Below, in pieces: positions 7,775 through 15,682 of a DNA stretch of 36,404 bases. Numbering within the stretch: the first letter of the stretch is position 1; each line of letters starts with the position of its first letter. This DNA is from Rhodobacterales bacterium HKCCSP123 (GTDB lineage: Bacteria; Pseudomonadota; Alphaproteobacteria; Rhodobacterales; Rhodobacteraceae), in contig WVSO01000029.1 in NCBI GenBank assembly GCA_015689745.1, positions 1-36,404 of the forward strand. Reading direction: 5' to 3'. The translations under genes were made by a program, and so were the position numbers. The notes below the pieces were generated by a model that searched no databases, had not been told where the DNA came from, and was given only the letters and a program-made list of their open reading frames with translations.

Positions 7775-8743
7775 TCAGTCGGATCCAGTTTTGGCCTGGA
7801 AGACCGCATAGTTTGGTGGCGCTTTGTCGGGGCTTTCGGTGTAGCCGAGGGCCGTACGAGGGTCGGCCGCTTTCACTCCCGCCGTCGCCCCCTGTTTTGG
7901 GGTTTCGAGGGGTCCGAGCGTTTTCAGATAGGCGTCCGCACCCGATGTGCGGTCGTAGATCGTGAAGTCGGCCTCACGATCGCGGAAGGATTTCAGCACC
8001 TGACCGAGGCCGCGCATCCCCGTCTCGCGCTGGCGGCGAACCTGATCGAGGTCAACCTCGATGGGGAACATATCTTCCTGCCCCGCCGATTGGTGAAGAA
8101 CGGTCGCCGAGGGGTCAACCACGATAGAGCGCCCGACCCCGCCGGCAGCCAGCCCGTTGACGGCAAAGACATAGCACTGAAACTGCGCAGCGGTGGCGCG
8201 TGCGATCGACAGTTCCGCATCGCGGTCAGTGGTGCCCGTGAGCACCGGGTTCAGAAGCACCTCAACACCCTGAGAGGTCAGCTGACGCGTGGTTTCGGGA
8301 AACCAAATATCATAGCAAATCGACAGGCCGAAGCGACCCACCTCCGGCACGTCGAAGATGCAAAACTCAGTCCCCGCGTCCACGCCCTGTTCGTAGGGTC
8401 GGAAGGGGAACATCTTTCGGTATTTGGTGACGATCTCGCCCTGGGGGTTGATCACGACGGAGGTGTTGTAGATGCGCCCATCCGGCGTCTTTTCGAACAT
8501 TGAGCCGGGGATTAGCCAGATCCTGTAGCGGCGCGCGTCCTCCTGAAACTGCTCCAGCGCCTCGTTTGGGAAGGGCTGAGCGTATTGGTGCAAGGGGCCG
8601 TATGGGGCGAGTTCGCTGAACACGGCCATCTGCGTCCAGGGGAAACGGGCCATCAGCACGTCGATGCGGTGCCTCATCGCCTCCACATTCGAGTGCAAGG
8701 CGGCGACATGCATCTGGATGCCGGCAATTGCGAAAGGGGTCAT
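7775..8743 (-). CDS. Carbon-nitrogen hydrolase (nitrilase superfamily)
   Basis: The protein has 322 residues with the complete nitrilase-superfamily triad: Glu44 (FSELAPYG), Lys110 (KYRKMFPF) and Cys143 (LSICYDIWFPE). These enzymes hydrolyse linear amides, carbamoyl amines or nitriles; relatives include N-carbamoylputrescine amidase and omega-amidase. After the catalytic domain (to about 260) there is an unusual tail of about 60 residues, rich in Pro, Ala and Asp and ending in QAKTGSD, which most members lack. It lies between the stress protein and decarboxylase genes in the leftward operon. It could release ammonia, carbamate or an acyl group from an amine derived from decarboxylation. The family is certain; the substrate is not known. 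Confidence 0.88.
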   Translation of the reverse strand: MTPFAIAGIQMHVAALHSNVEAMRHRIDVLMARFPWTQMAVFSELAPYGPLHQYAQPFPNEALEQFQEDARRYRIWLIPGSMFEKTPDGRIYNTSVVINPQGEIVTKYRKMFPFRPYEQGVDAGTEFCIFDVPEVGRFGLSICYDIWFPETTRQLTSQGVEVLLNPVLTGTTDRDAELSIARATAAQFQCYVFAVNGLAAGGVGRSIVVDPSATVLHQSAGQEDMFPIEVDLDQVRRQRETGMRGLGQVLKSFRDREADFTIYDRTSGADAYLKTLGPLETPKQGATAGVKAADPRTALGYTESPDKAPPNYAVFQAKTGSD

Positions 8744-8826
8744 CTGTTCTTGTTCTCCCGAAGCGAACGGTTGGCCTCGTGGGCACGGGCTGCCCGGCGT
8801 GGTGCAGGCGCCGGACTAGGCCAGTT

Positions 8827-9252
8827 TTAGCGGACCACCAGCACAGGGATCGTGCTGTGGCGCACCACCTTGTCGGCCTGGCTTCCGATAAGAAGGGTCT
8901 GCAGTTCACTCGGCGGGTGGGAGGCCATGACGATCAAGTCGGCCTTCAGGTCGCCCGCGATGCGCAAGATCGTTTCGGCCACATGGCCGTGTGCAACATG
9001 CACCTCGGTTTCGGCGGCCTCCGGCAGTTGCTCGGCGGTGAAGGCGAGAAGCTCCGTCTTCATCTTTTCCATCGCGGTCTGAACGAAATTTGCGGGAAGG
9101 AAATTCGCCACCATTGCGCCGCCCAAGTCGTGGACGATGCCGAGAACGTGGATCTTGCCCGTGTCCGACGCGCAGCGCAGCGCGGCAGGCAAAGCTTGTT
9201 TCCAACTGGCCTCATGGGCGAGATCGACCGGAAGCAGGATATTGTCGAACAT
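8827..9252 (-). CDS. Universal stress protein (UspA family), TRAP-associated type
   Basis: The protein has 141 residues with a single Usp domain. It opens with FDNILLPVDLAHEAS, the typical nucleotide-binding beta strand, and ends with LIGSQADKVVRHSTIPVLVVR, the conserved ATP-loop and last strand. The first glycines of the usual G-2x-G motif are replaced by SHPPS. A similar SH-P sequence is typical of Usp proteins linked to TRAP transporters such as TeaD of Halomonas, which binds ATP and tunes transport. An AGGGAG ribosome site precedes the ATG. It starts 17 bases after the permease stop codon, so co-expression with the transporter is very likely. A regulatory role on uptake is inferred. Confidence 0.9.
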   Translation of the reverse strand: MFDNILLPVDLAHEASWKQALPAALRCASDTGKIHVLGIVHDLGGAMVANFLPANFVQTAMEKMKTELLAFTAEQLPEAAETEVHVAHGHVAETILRIAGDLKADLIVMASHPPSELQTLLIGSQADKVVRHSTIPVLVVR

Positions 9253-9269
9253 GATCTATCTCCCTAGGG

Positions 9270-12050
9270 TCACGCTTGGGCCGCGTGCGGTCGCGCGGGC
9301 GGTGGGGTCTTGGCGGCTCGCCCCCGCTGAAGCCACACGATAAGCGCAAGAAGCGCCAAGGCGGGGATGAACATCAGGTATTTCGAGGGCGCCGGCACGG
9401 GCTGAAGGACACGGAGCACTTCTTGATCCCAGTCGAGCCCCGCAGCCTGAGCCGGGGAACCGAAGGCGACGTTGTCGATGATCATCCGGTCACCGTCCTG
9501 GATGAATTCCAGCCCGGCATCCATCAGACGGTCCTCACCCGTGGCCCCGTCCCCCATTTCGATCAGCGCCACGAACTCGATCGGGTCGCCGATGTCGTTG
9601 AGTCCTGCCACGCGAATGCGCAGATCCTCGCCAACGGGGGTGTTAGCAGCTGCCTCGACGATCTGGGCCGGCGGCACTTCCTCGAAGGGGGGCGCGATCA
9701 TGTCCATCCAGAATCCCGGGCGGAACAAGGTAAAAGCGATTAGGAGGAGCGCGACGGTCTCATAGATGCGGTTTTTCGCAAGGAACCAACCTTGAGTTGC
9801 CGCCGCAAAGAGGAGCATGGCAATCGTCGATACGATGAAGACGAATATTCCTTGTATCCACGTCACCTCAATGAGCAGCAATTCGGTGTTGAAGATAAAG
9901 AGGAATGGAAGCGCCGCGGTGCGAAGCGAGTAGAAGAAGGCCACGACGCCTGTGCGGATCGGATCGCCGCCCGACACAGCTGCCGCCGCGAAACTCGCCA
10001 AGCCCACAGGCGGCGTCACATCCGCCATGATCCCGAAGTAGAACACGAATAGATGCACGGCAATGAGTGGCACGATAAGGCCATTTTGCTGACCAAGAGT
10101 CACGATCACCGGAGCCAAAAGCGCGGAGACCACGATGTAGTTGGCCGTGGTCGGCAGGCCCATGCCAAGGATCAGCGACAGGACGGCGGTCAGCAAGAGG
10201 ATCGCCATGATATTGCCGCCCGAAAGCACCTCCACCACTTCGGCGAGTGCGGAGCCCACGCCAGTCTGGCTGACGGCGCCCACGATTATGCCTGCGGTCG
10301 CCGTGGCGATGCCGATGCCGATCATGTTGCGCGCGCCGGTTTCCAGGCCGGAGATCAGATCCTTGACGCCGTCGACGACGGCGGTTCCGAAGGCGCTGTC
10401 GCCGCGCATCAGAGCCGTCAGCGGGCGCTGCGTGACCAGGATGAAGACCATGAAGGCTGTGGCCCAAAACGCCGAGAGGCCGGGCGAGAGGCGATCGACC
10501 ATCAGCGCCCAGACGAGAACGACAACCGGCAAGATGAAGTGCAGCCCCGACCGCGCGGTCGGCCCCGGCAGGGGCAGCACCGTCACCGGCGCGTTCGGAT
10601 CGTCGAGCTCGAGCGGCTTTTCCCGAGACGCGACATAAAGCAATGCGACATAGACAAGCGCAAGCAGACCAAAAAGGATATATCCCGCCGTGTCCGGGAA
10701 GGCGGGCCGGAGCCAGCCGATGCCGTAGTAGGTCGCGAAGGAAACGACGCAGATCACGATGATCGCAAAGGCGATCCCGATCAGACGGCGCACCAGGGGC
10801 TTTGGCTCATAAGCGCGGGGCAAACCCTGCATGCCGGCCTTCACCGCCTCGAGGTGCACAATATAGACGAGCGCGATGTAGGAGATAACGGCGGGCAGGA
10901 AGGCGTGCTTGACCACGTCGAAATAAGGGATGCCCACATATTCGACCATAAGGAAGGCCGCGGCGCCCATAACGGGCGGCATGATCTGTCCGTTGACAGA
11001 GGAGGCGACCTCGACAGCGCCGCCCTTTTCGGCAGAGAAGCCCACTTTCTTCATCAACGGGATGGTGAAGGTGCCGGTCGTGACCACGTTGGCGATGGAG
11101 GAGCCGGAAATCAGGCCGGTCATCCCCGAAGAGACGACGGCGGCCTTGGCGGGGCCGCCCTTGAGGTGCCCCATTAGGGAAAAGGCGACTTGGATGAAGT
11201 AGTTGCCCGCGCCCGCTTTATCGAGAAGCGAGCCAAAGAGCACGAAAAGGAAGACGAACTGCGTCGAGACGCCAAGCGCGATGCCGAACACGCCCTGGGT
11301 GGTGATCCAGTGGTGGTTGACGATCTGGCTCATGTTGTTGCCACCATGGGCGATGATCGAGGGCATGTAGGGGCCGAGCACCGTATAGACGAGGAACACG
11401 CTAGCCACGATCATCAGCGCCGGCCCGAGAGAACGGCGGGTGGCTTCCAGCAGCAACATCATTCCGACGACGCCCGCGACAAAATCCATCGGGATCGGCG
11501 CGCCAACCCGATTTGCAATCGCATCGTACTGAACGAGGATGTAAAGGGCGGCCGCGGCGCCAATGATGGCGAGGGCCCATTCCCAGGGCGGGATCCGGTC
11601 TTTGGGAGAGCCGAGAAGAACGGCACCGACGATGCCGGCAATGACGACCGGGATCCACCAGACCGCGTCCCCTTCGCGTGCGGAGATCATGAAAAGTGTG
11701 CCGATCAGGATAGGGATGCCGATGCCGAGCGCCAACTGCACCTTCGAGCGGGCCGCGGGGAATGCCGCGAAGGCGAGGAATATTGCGAAACCGAGATGGA
11801 TGGAGCGTGCCTCGGTAGAGTTGAACACGCCGAATCCTAAGGTGAAAGGCAAGGGCGAGGCGTACCACAGCTGAAACAGCGACCAGGCGACGGCGACCGC
11901 AGCAATAAAGGTGCCAATGTAGCCGGTACTGCCGCGCCCGCCGGTGTCGGAGGAGGCAACCAGTTCGTCAAGTTCCGCCTGGCTAAGCCCGCCGCGCCCC
12001 GAGGCTGCGTTTTCCACGGCCGCAGCCTGGGTTTGATCGTTGTCGGTCAT
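9270..12050 (-). CDS. TRAP transporter fused permease (4TM/12TM) with DUF3394 end
   Basis: The protein has 926 residues and joins the small DctQ-like and large DctM-like TRAP subunits, the form that partners TAXI binding proteins. The N-terminus is soluble, and more than a dozen hydrophobic helices follow. DctM signatures are visible, including SSGMTGLISGSSIANVVTTG, MPPVMGAAAF and LILGMGLPTTANYIV. Residues about 791-890 form a periplasmic-looking, PDZ-like domain (DUF3394; GSPAQAAGLDWD is the PDZ-type turn), followed by a last helix. It uses an ion gradient to import a carboxylate or amino-acid-like solute. It lies 132 bases after the binding-protein gene with a hairpin in between and a GGGGGA ribosome site. 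The substrate is unknown. Confidence 0.93.
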   Translation of the reverse strand: MTDNDQTQAAAVENAASGRGGLSQAELDELVASSDTGGRGSTGYIGTFIAAVAVAWSLFQLWYASPLPFTLGFGVFNSTEARSIHLGFAIFLAFAAFPAARSKVQLALGIGIPILIGTLFMISAREGDAVWWIPVVIAGIVGAVLLGSPKDRIPPWEWALAIIGAAAALYILVQYDAIANRVGAPIPMDFVAGVVGMMLLLEATRRSLGPALMIVASVFLVYTVLGPYMPSIIAHGGNNMSQIVNHHWITTQGVFGIALGVSTQFVFLFVLFGSLLDKAGAGNYFIQVAFSLMGHLKGGPAKAAVVSSGMTGLISGSSIANVVTTGTFTIPLMKKVGFSAEKGGAVEVASSVNGQIMPPVMGAAAFLMVEYVGIPYFDVVKHAFLPAVISYIALVYIVHLEAVKAGMQGLPRAYEPKPLVRRLIGIAFAIIVICVVSFATYYGIGWLRPAFPDTAGYILFGLLALVYVALLYVASREKPLELDDPNAPVTVLPLPGPTARSGLHFILPVVVLVWALMVDRLSPGLSAFWATAFMVFILVTQRPLTALMRGDSAFGTAVVDGVKDLISGLETGARNMIGIGIATATAGIIVGAVSQTGVGSALAEVVEVLSGGNIMAILLLTAVLSLILGMGLPTTANYIVVSALLAPVIVTLGQQNGLIVPLIAVHLFVFYFGIMADVTPPVGLASFAAAAVSGGDPIRTGVVAFFYSLRTAALPFLFIFNTELLLIEVTWIQGIFVFIVSTIAMLLFAAATQGWFLAKNRIYETVALLLIAFTLFRPGFWMDMIAPPFEEVPPAQIVEAAANTPVGEDLRIRVAGLNDIGDPIEFVALIEMGDGATGEDRLMDAGLEFIQDGDRMIIDNVAFGSPAQAAGLDWDQEVLRVLQPVPAPSKYLMFIPALALLALIVWLQRGRAAKTPPPARPHAAQA

Positions 12051-12146
12051 TCTGTCCCCCTCCCCGCATCCACCGGGTAGAAGAGCGGCCTAAAAATTCT
12101 TTTGGAGCGTCCGGGCGGCCGCCATTGTCGGCCGGAGGCTTGAGGC

Positions 12147-12172
12147 CGCCCACCCCGGTCGCGGGGTGGGCG
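12147..12172 (-). other. Perfect 10-bp hairpin between TAXI binding protein and permease genes
   Basis: The stem arms 12147-12156 and 12163-12172 (core GCCCACCCC / GGGGTGGGC) enclose a six-base loop. It begins about 11 bases past the binding-protein stop codon. No T-run follows in the direction of transcription. A hairpin here is the classic position for protecting the upstream binding-protein mRNA so that it is made in excess over the permease. Confidence 0.6.
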
Positions 12173-12182
12173 CGCAGTTGGA

Positions 12183-13145
12183 TCACTCGATCCAGCCGCG
12201 CTCGCGGTAGTAGCGCTCCGCACCCGGGTGCAGTGGCGCCGAGAGGCCCAGGGAAATCATCTCCTCTTCCTGCAGGTTGGCGAATGCCGGGTGCAGGCTG
12301 CGGAAACGGTCGAAGTTGTCAAAGACCGCCGCGACCATGGTGTAGACAACTTCATCGGGTACGGCGGCCGATGTCACGAAGGTGGCGCGCACGCCGAAGG
12401 TGGTCACGTCCTCATCGGTGCCCGCGTACATGCCGCCCGGGATTGTGGTGTAGGCATAGTAGGGGTTGGCGGCGACGAGATCGTCGATCGGCCCGCCCTC
12501 GACCGGGATCAGGCGCGCGTCCACGGTGGAGGTCGCCTCCTGAATCGAGCCGTTCGGGTGACCGACGGTGTAGATGATCGCATCCACATTGTTGTCTCCG
12601 AGGGCGGCGGATTGTTCGGCGGGCGCTAGTTCGGAAGCGAGCGCGAAGTCGTCCATCGTCCAGCCGAGCGCGTTCATCACGATCTCCATCGTCGCCCGCT
12701 GGCCGGAGCCGGGGGCGCCTATGTTTACGCGCGCGCCGCGCAGATCGTCGAAGGTGGTGATGCCGCTATCGGCGCGGGCCACGACGGTAAAGGGCTCGGG
12801 ATGGACCGAGAACACCGCACGCAGGTCGGAGAACTGATTGCCCTCGAACTGGGAAGTGCCGTTGTAAGCGTGGAACTGCCAGTCAGACTGCGCGACCCCC
12901 ATCTCCATGTCGCCGGCCATGATCGAGTTGATGTTGGCGATGGAACCACCGGTCGACGGCGCGGTGACGCGGATGCCGTGCGTTTCGGTGCCGCGGTTCA
13001 CTAGGCGCGCGATGGACTGGCCCACCACGAAGTACACACCAGTCTGGCCGCCGGTACCTATCGTCACGAAGGTTTCCTGGGCCGGCGCGGCGGTGCCACC
13101 CAGTGCGGTGGCTACGGCGAAGGCGGTTAATTTTGCGAATTTCAT
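12183..13145 (-). CDS. TAXI-family TRAP transporter substrate-binding protein
   Basis: The protein has 320 residues, the usual length for TAXI receptors. A Sec signal peptide is clear: MKFAK, then a hydrophobic stretch ending GGTAAPAQE. The mature start TFVTIGTGGQTGVYFVVGQS is the hallmark TAXI glycine-rich ligand loop. SGQRATMEIV (about 150) is the second conserved TAXI element. It binds the solute in the periplasm and delivers it to the fused permease encoded downstream. Known TAXI ligands include glutamate, 2-oxoglutarate and similar acids, but the ligand here is not predictable. A GGGAG ribosome site precedes the ATG. The 213-base leader upstream holds inverted repeats. Confidence 0.93.
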   Translation of the reverse strand: MKFAKLTAFAVATALGGTAAPAQETFVTIGTGGQTGVYFVVGQSIARLVNRGTETHGIRVTAPSTGGSIANINSIMAGDMEMGVAQSDWQFHAYNGTSQFEGNQFSDLRAVFSVHPEPFTVVARADSGITTFDDLRGARVNIGAPGSGQRATMEIVMNALGWTMDDFALASELAPAEQSAALGDNNVDAIIYTVGHPNGSIQEATSTVDARLIPVEGGPIDDLVAANPYYAYTTIPGGMYAGTDEDVTTFGVRATFVTSAAVPDEVVYTMVAAVFDNFDRFRSLHPAFANLQEEEMISLGLSAPLHPGAERYYRERGWIE

Positions 13146-13201
13146 CTACGACTCCCTATCATCGATTTTAGTTTTGACATGACGGCTTTTTCGCCGATTA
13201 T

Positions 13202-13218
13202 GGCTCACTCGATGAGCC
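13202..13218 (-). promoter_or_regulatory. Inverted repeat in the leader of the TAXI binding-protein gene
   Basis: GGCTCA-N5-TGAGCC lies 57 bases upstream of the binding-protein ATG. A second small hairpin (CGGC ... GCCG) lies between it and the gene. The 213-base gap after the regulator gene suggests a separate promoter or an attenuator here. No clear -35/-10 pair was seen. Confidence 0.3.
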
Positions 13219-13358
13219 TCACGCACCGATCGCGCCGGTCGCGACACGCACGATCCAATCATCCAACATCATAGATTTGCGGTCTGCAACACCTGCCCTA
13301 TGGTTGAGCTTTCTGAGAAAATTGCAACTCATTAGTTCCGCCCAAACCATCCTCAAGG

Positions 13359-13943
13359 TCAGAAGGTGGGCGGGGTGCAGGCGCTGACGACAACGCAGTC
13401 CTCCGACCCAATATTGCGAAAACGATGGGGGATCCGGCTGTCGAAGAGATAGCCGTCACCCGGGTTCAGGACGCGGATTTGGTCACCCACCGTGACCTCG
13501 ATGATGCCCCGGATCACGATGCCTGCTTCTTCGGCCTCATGGCGCAGCATTTCGGCACCGGTGTCGGCACCTGGCGGATAGGTTTCGTAAAGAACCTGAA
13601 GGGCGTGCCGCGCGGCGTTGCCCAATTGGCGGAGCGAGACCTTCACCCCCTGCCCCAGCCCAACGTCCTGCGGGGAGAGCTCCGTGAACTCGCCGGCAGA
13701 GAAGAAATACTTCGGCGGGCCGTCGACCTCAATCTCCGAAAAGAACTCGCTCAGGGGCATGTCGATGGCGTCGAGTAGACTTTTTAGGGAAGCGACTGAC
13801 GGGCTAGATCGGTTCTGTTCGATCTGTGAGATGGCGCCACCGGTCATGCCCGCGCGTTGCGCCAATTCCCGTTGAGACAGCTTGCGCGCCTCGCGCACCG
13901 CTCGCAATCGACCGCCGATATCCAACCGCAGTCCCCTATTCAT
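13359..13943 (-). CDS. XRE-cupin transcriptional regulator (PuuR-like architecture)
   Basis: The protein has 194 residues. An N-terminal helix-turn-helix of the Cro/CI type (about 8-64; LSQRELAQRAGMTGGAISQI is the recognition part) is joined to a C-terminal cupin (about 105-190; HEAEEAGIVIRGIIEV and DSRIPHRFRNIG). This is the design of PuuR, the putrescine repressor, and of related regulators of amino acid and polyamine catabolism, in which the cupin senses a small metabolite. The gene heads the leftward run and is divergent from the aminotransferase operon, so it probably controls both through the AT-rich region 13944-14123. The effector is not known. Confidence 0.9.
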   Translation of the reverse strand: MNRGLRLDIGGRLRAVREARKLSQRELAQRAGMTGGAISQIEQNRSSPSVASLKSLLDAIDMPLSEFFSEIEVDGPPKYFFSAGEFTELSPQDVGLGQGVKVSLRQLGNAARHALQVLYETYPPGADTGAEMLRHEAEEAGIVIRGIIEVTVGDQIRVLNPGDGYLFDSRIPHRFRNIGSEDCVVVSACTPPTF

Positions 13944-13953
13944 GTGACAAAAT

Positions 13954-13983
13954 TATTAAGCGGAGCCATGTCGCCTGCGTCAA
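13954..13983 (-). promoter_or_regulatory. Candidate promoter of the XRE-cupin gene
   Basis: On the minus strand TTGACG (13983-13978) and TTAATA (13959-13954) are 18 bases apart. Transcription would begin near 13947, only about four bases from the ATG at 13943. No Shine-Dalgarno sequence is present. If the promoter is real, the mRNA is nearly leaderless. Confidence 0.4.
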
Positions 13984-14059
13984 GTCCAAAAAAATAATTA
14001 ATTTCCGCATCAACTTATCAGATCAGTGCGCAGCTCACACAATCTGACCATTATTCCCA

Positions 14060-14098
14060 TTGACAAAAATACTAATCATCGTAAAAAATATTGAGCAT
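14060..14098 (+). promoter_or_regulatory. Candidate promoter and repeated operator of the aminotransferase operon
   Basis: TTGACA (14060-14065) is followed after 18 bases by AAAAAT (14084-14089), a plausible -35/-10 pair. Overlapping it are two imperfect direct repeats, AAAAATACTAATCAT (14065-14079) and AAAAATATTGAGCAT (14084-14098). They match at 11 of 15 positions and are 19 bases apart. They would suit a dimeric XRE regulator blocking the promoter. The divergent regulator gene makes this the natural operator. Confidence 0.45.
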
Positions 14099-14123
14099 TT
14101 TTCCCGCCACAAGGATGGCCAAC

Positions 14124-15614
14124 ATGTCCGACACCACCCGCAAGCCAACATCGGCAAAGAAATCCAGCCCGCGCAAAACCGCGGCGAAACGCACCTCCGT
14201 CTCGGCCACGACAACCGAGGCGGCAGTCCCCACCGCCGTGGCGGTGGCGCAAACGGTGGCAGCGGCCGCGCCGGTTCGGCCCACCCCCTCCGTGGCGCCC
14301 GCCGCCCAGAGCAACGCAGCGCTCCTAGCGCGCCGGGAGGCCGCAGTCGCGCGCGGTGTAGCTTCCGCCGCGCCGATCTTTGCCGCACGGGCCGAGAACG
14401 CCGAATTGTGGGACGTAGAAGGCCATCGCTATATCGATTTCGCTGGAGGAATTGCCGTTCTGAACACCGGCCACCGCCATCCCGACGTGATCGCCGCCGC
14501 CAAGACGCAGGAAGACCTCTATACTCATACATCCTTTCAGGTGGTGCCCTATGAGCCGTACGTCGCGCTGGCGGAGAAGCTGAACGCCCTCGCACCCGGC
14601 GATTTCGCGAAGAAGTCGCTTCTGGTGACGACCGGCGCCGAGGCGGTGGAAAACGCCGTGAAGATCGCCCGCGCTGCGACCGGCCGCCCAGGCATCATCG
14701 CCTTTAGCGGCAGCTACCATGGACGGACGCTGATGACGCTCGGCCTGACGGGCAAAGTCGCTCCCTACAAGAAGGACGTGGGCCCCTTCCCCGCTGACAT
14801 CTTCCGCGCGCCCTTCCCCGATGCGCGGGCCGGAATCACTGTGGCCGACGCGCTACACGGCCTCGAGACGCTGTTCCTGACCGATGCCGACCCGTCGCGC
14901 GTGGCGGCAATCATCCTCGAGCCGGTCTTGGGCGAAGGCGGTTATCACCCAGTTCCAGCCGAAATGTGGCATGCGCTGCGCGAGATCTGCGATAAGCACG
15001 GGATCCTGTTGATTTCCGACGAGATTCAGGCGGGCTTCGGTCGGACCGGCACTTGGTTCGCGGTGGAACATTCGGGCGTCGCGCCCGACCTGATCACGGT
15101 GGCGAAATCCATGGCCGGTGGCTATCCCATCGCGGGCGTCGTAGGCCGAGCCGAAGTAATGGACGCGCTGGCGCCCGGCGGGCTCGGCGGCACGTATGGT
15201 GGCAACCCGGTGGCCTGCGCCGCGGCGCTCGCGGCCATCGACGCCATCGCTGCCGAAGGGCTTTTGGCCCGGTCGACCACCTTGGGAGAGACCATGCGCG
15301 CGCGCCTCGCCGAGATGGGTGCCCGCACCGCCCCCTTCCGGATGTGGGACATACGCGGGCTTGGCGCTATGCTGGCAGTGGAGTTCGTGACTGACTTCGA
15401 CAGCGCGACGCCGGATACGGGCTTCACCAAATCGGTGATCGGACACGCGCTGCGCCGGGGGCTGATCCTTTTGGCCTGCGGGATGCACGGGAACGCCATT
15501 CGCATCATGGTGCCGCTCACCGCCTCCGACGCGATCATCGAAGAAGGCATGCAGCTCTTCGAAGCGGCTTTGGCCGACGCGGTTGCGGAACGCATGGCGA
15601 CTGCCGCAGAGTAA
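14124..15614 (+). CDS. gabT: Class III aminotransferase, 4-aminobutyrate transaminase type
   Basis: The protein has 496 residues from the ATG at 14124, which has AAGGA eight bases upstream; an in-frame ATG at 14091 lacks a ribosome site. The catalytic part starts near residue 63 (SNAALLARREAAVARGV, how GabT proteins usually begin). It carries TTGAEAVENAVKIAR, SGSYHGRT, the PLP aspartate in ISDEIQAGFGRTG, and Schiff-base Lys328 in TVAKSMAGG. It would move the amino group of GABA or 5-aminovalerate to 2-oxoglutarate, giving the semialdehyde used by the dehydrogenase at 19280. Residues 1-62 are an odd Lys/Ala/Thr/Pro-rich extension resembling histone H1 tails and absent from standard GabT (about 425 residues). 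First gene of the rightward operon. Confidence 0.85.
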   Translation: MSDTTRKPTSAKKSSPRKTAAKRTSVSATTTEAAVPTAVAVAQTVAAAAPVRPTPSVAPAAQSNAALLARREAAVARGVASAAPIFAARAENAELWDVEGHRYIDFAGGIAVLNTGHRHPDVIAAAKTQEDLYTHTSFQVVPYEPYVALAEKLNALAPGDFAKKSLLVTTGAEAVENAVKIARAATGRPGIIAFSGSYHGRTLMTLGLTGKVAPYKKDVGPFPADIFRAPFPDARAGITVADALHGLETLFLTDADPSRVAAIILEPVLGEGGYHPVPAEMWHALREICDKHGILLISDEIQAGFGRTGTWFAVEHSGVAPDLITVAKSMAGGYPIAGVVGRAEVMDALAPGGLGGTYGGNPVACAAALAAIDAIAAEGLLARSTTLGETMRARLAEMGARTAPFRMWDIRGLGAMLAVEFVTDFDSATPDTGFTKSVIGHALRRGLILLACGMHGNAIRIMVPLTASDAIIEEGMQLFEAALADAVAERMATAAE

Positions 15615-15634
15615 GCGAACGAGGGGGCCGGCCG

Positions 15635-15669
15635 TCGCGGTCTGGTCCCCGCCTCGCTCCCGACCGCGA
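15635..15669 (+). other. Stem-loop upstream of the second aminotransferase
   Basis: TCGCGGTC (15635-15642) pairs perfectly with GACCGCGA (15662-15669) around a 19-base loop. It ends against the AAGGA ribosome site of the next gene. It may modulate translation or mRNA decay. Confidence 0.3.
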
Positions 15670-15682
15670 AAGGACCGTATCC

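Noticed and set aside
10053-11177. Plus-strand frame of 374 codons opposite the TRAP permease
   Set aside because: The translation is His/Asp/Arg-rich without family features, and the permease on the other strand is unambiguous.
14065-14098. Calling the direct repeats a PuuR operator
   Set aside because: They are AT-rich and loosely similar to what I recall of PuuR sites, but I cannot verify the consensus, so they are reported only as candidate operators.
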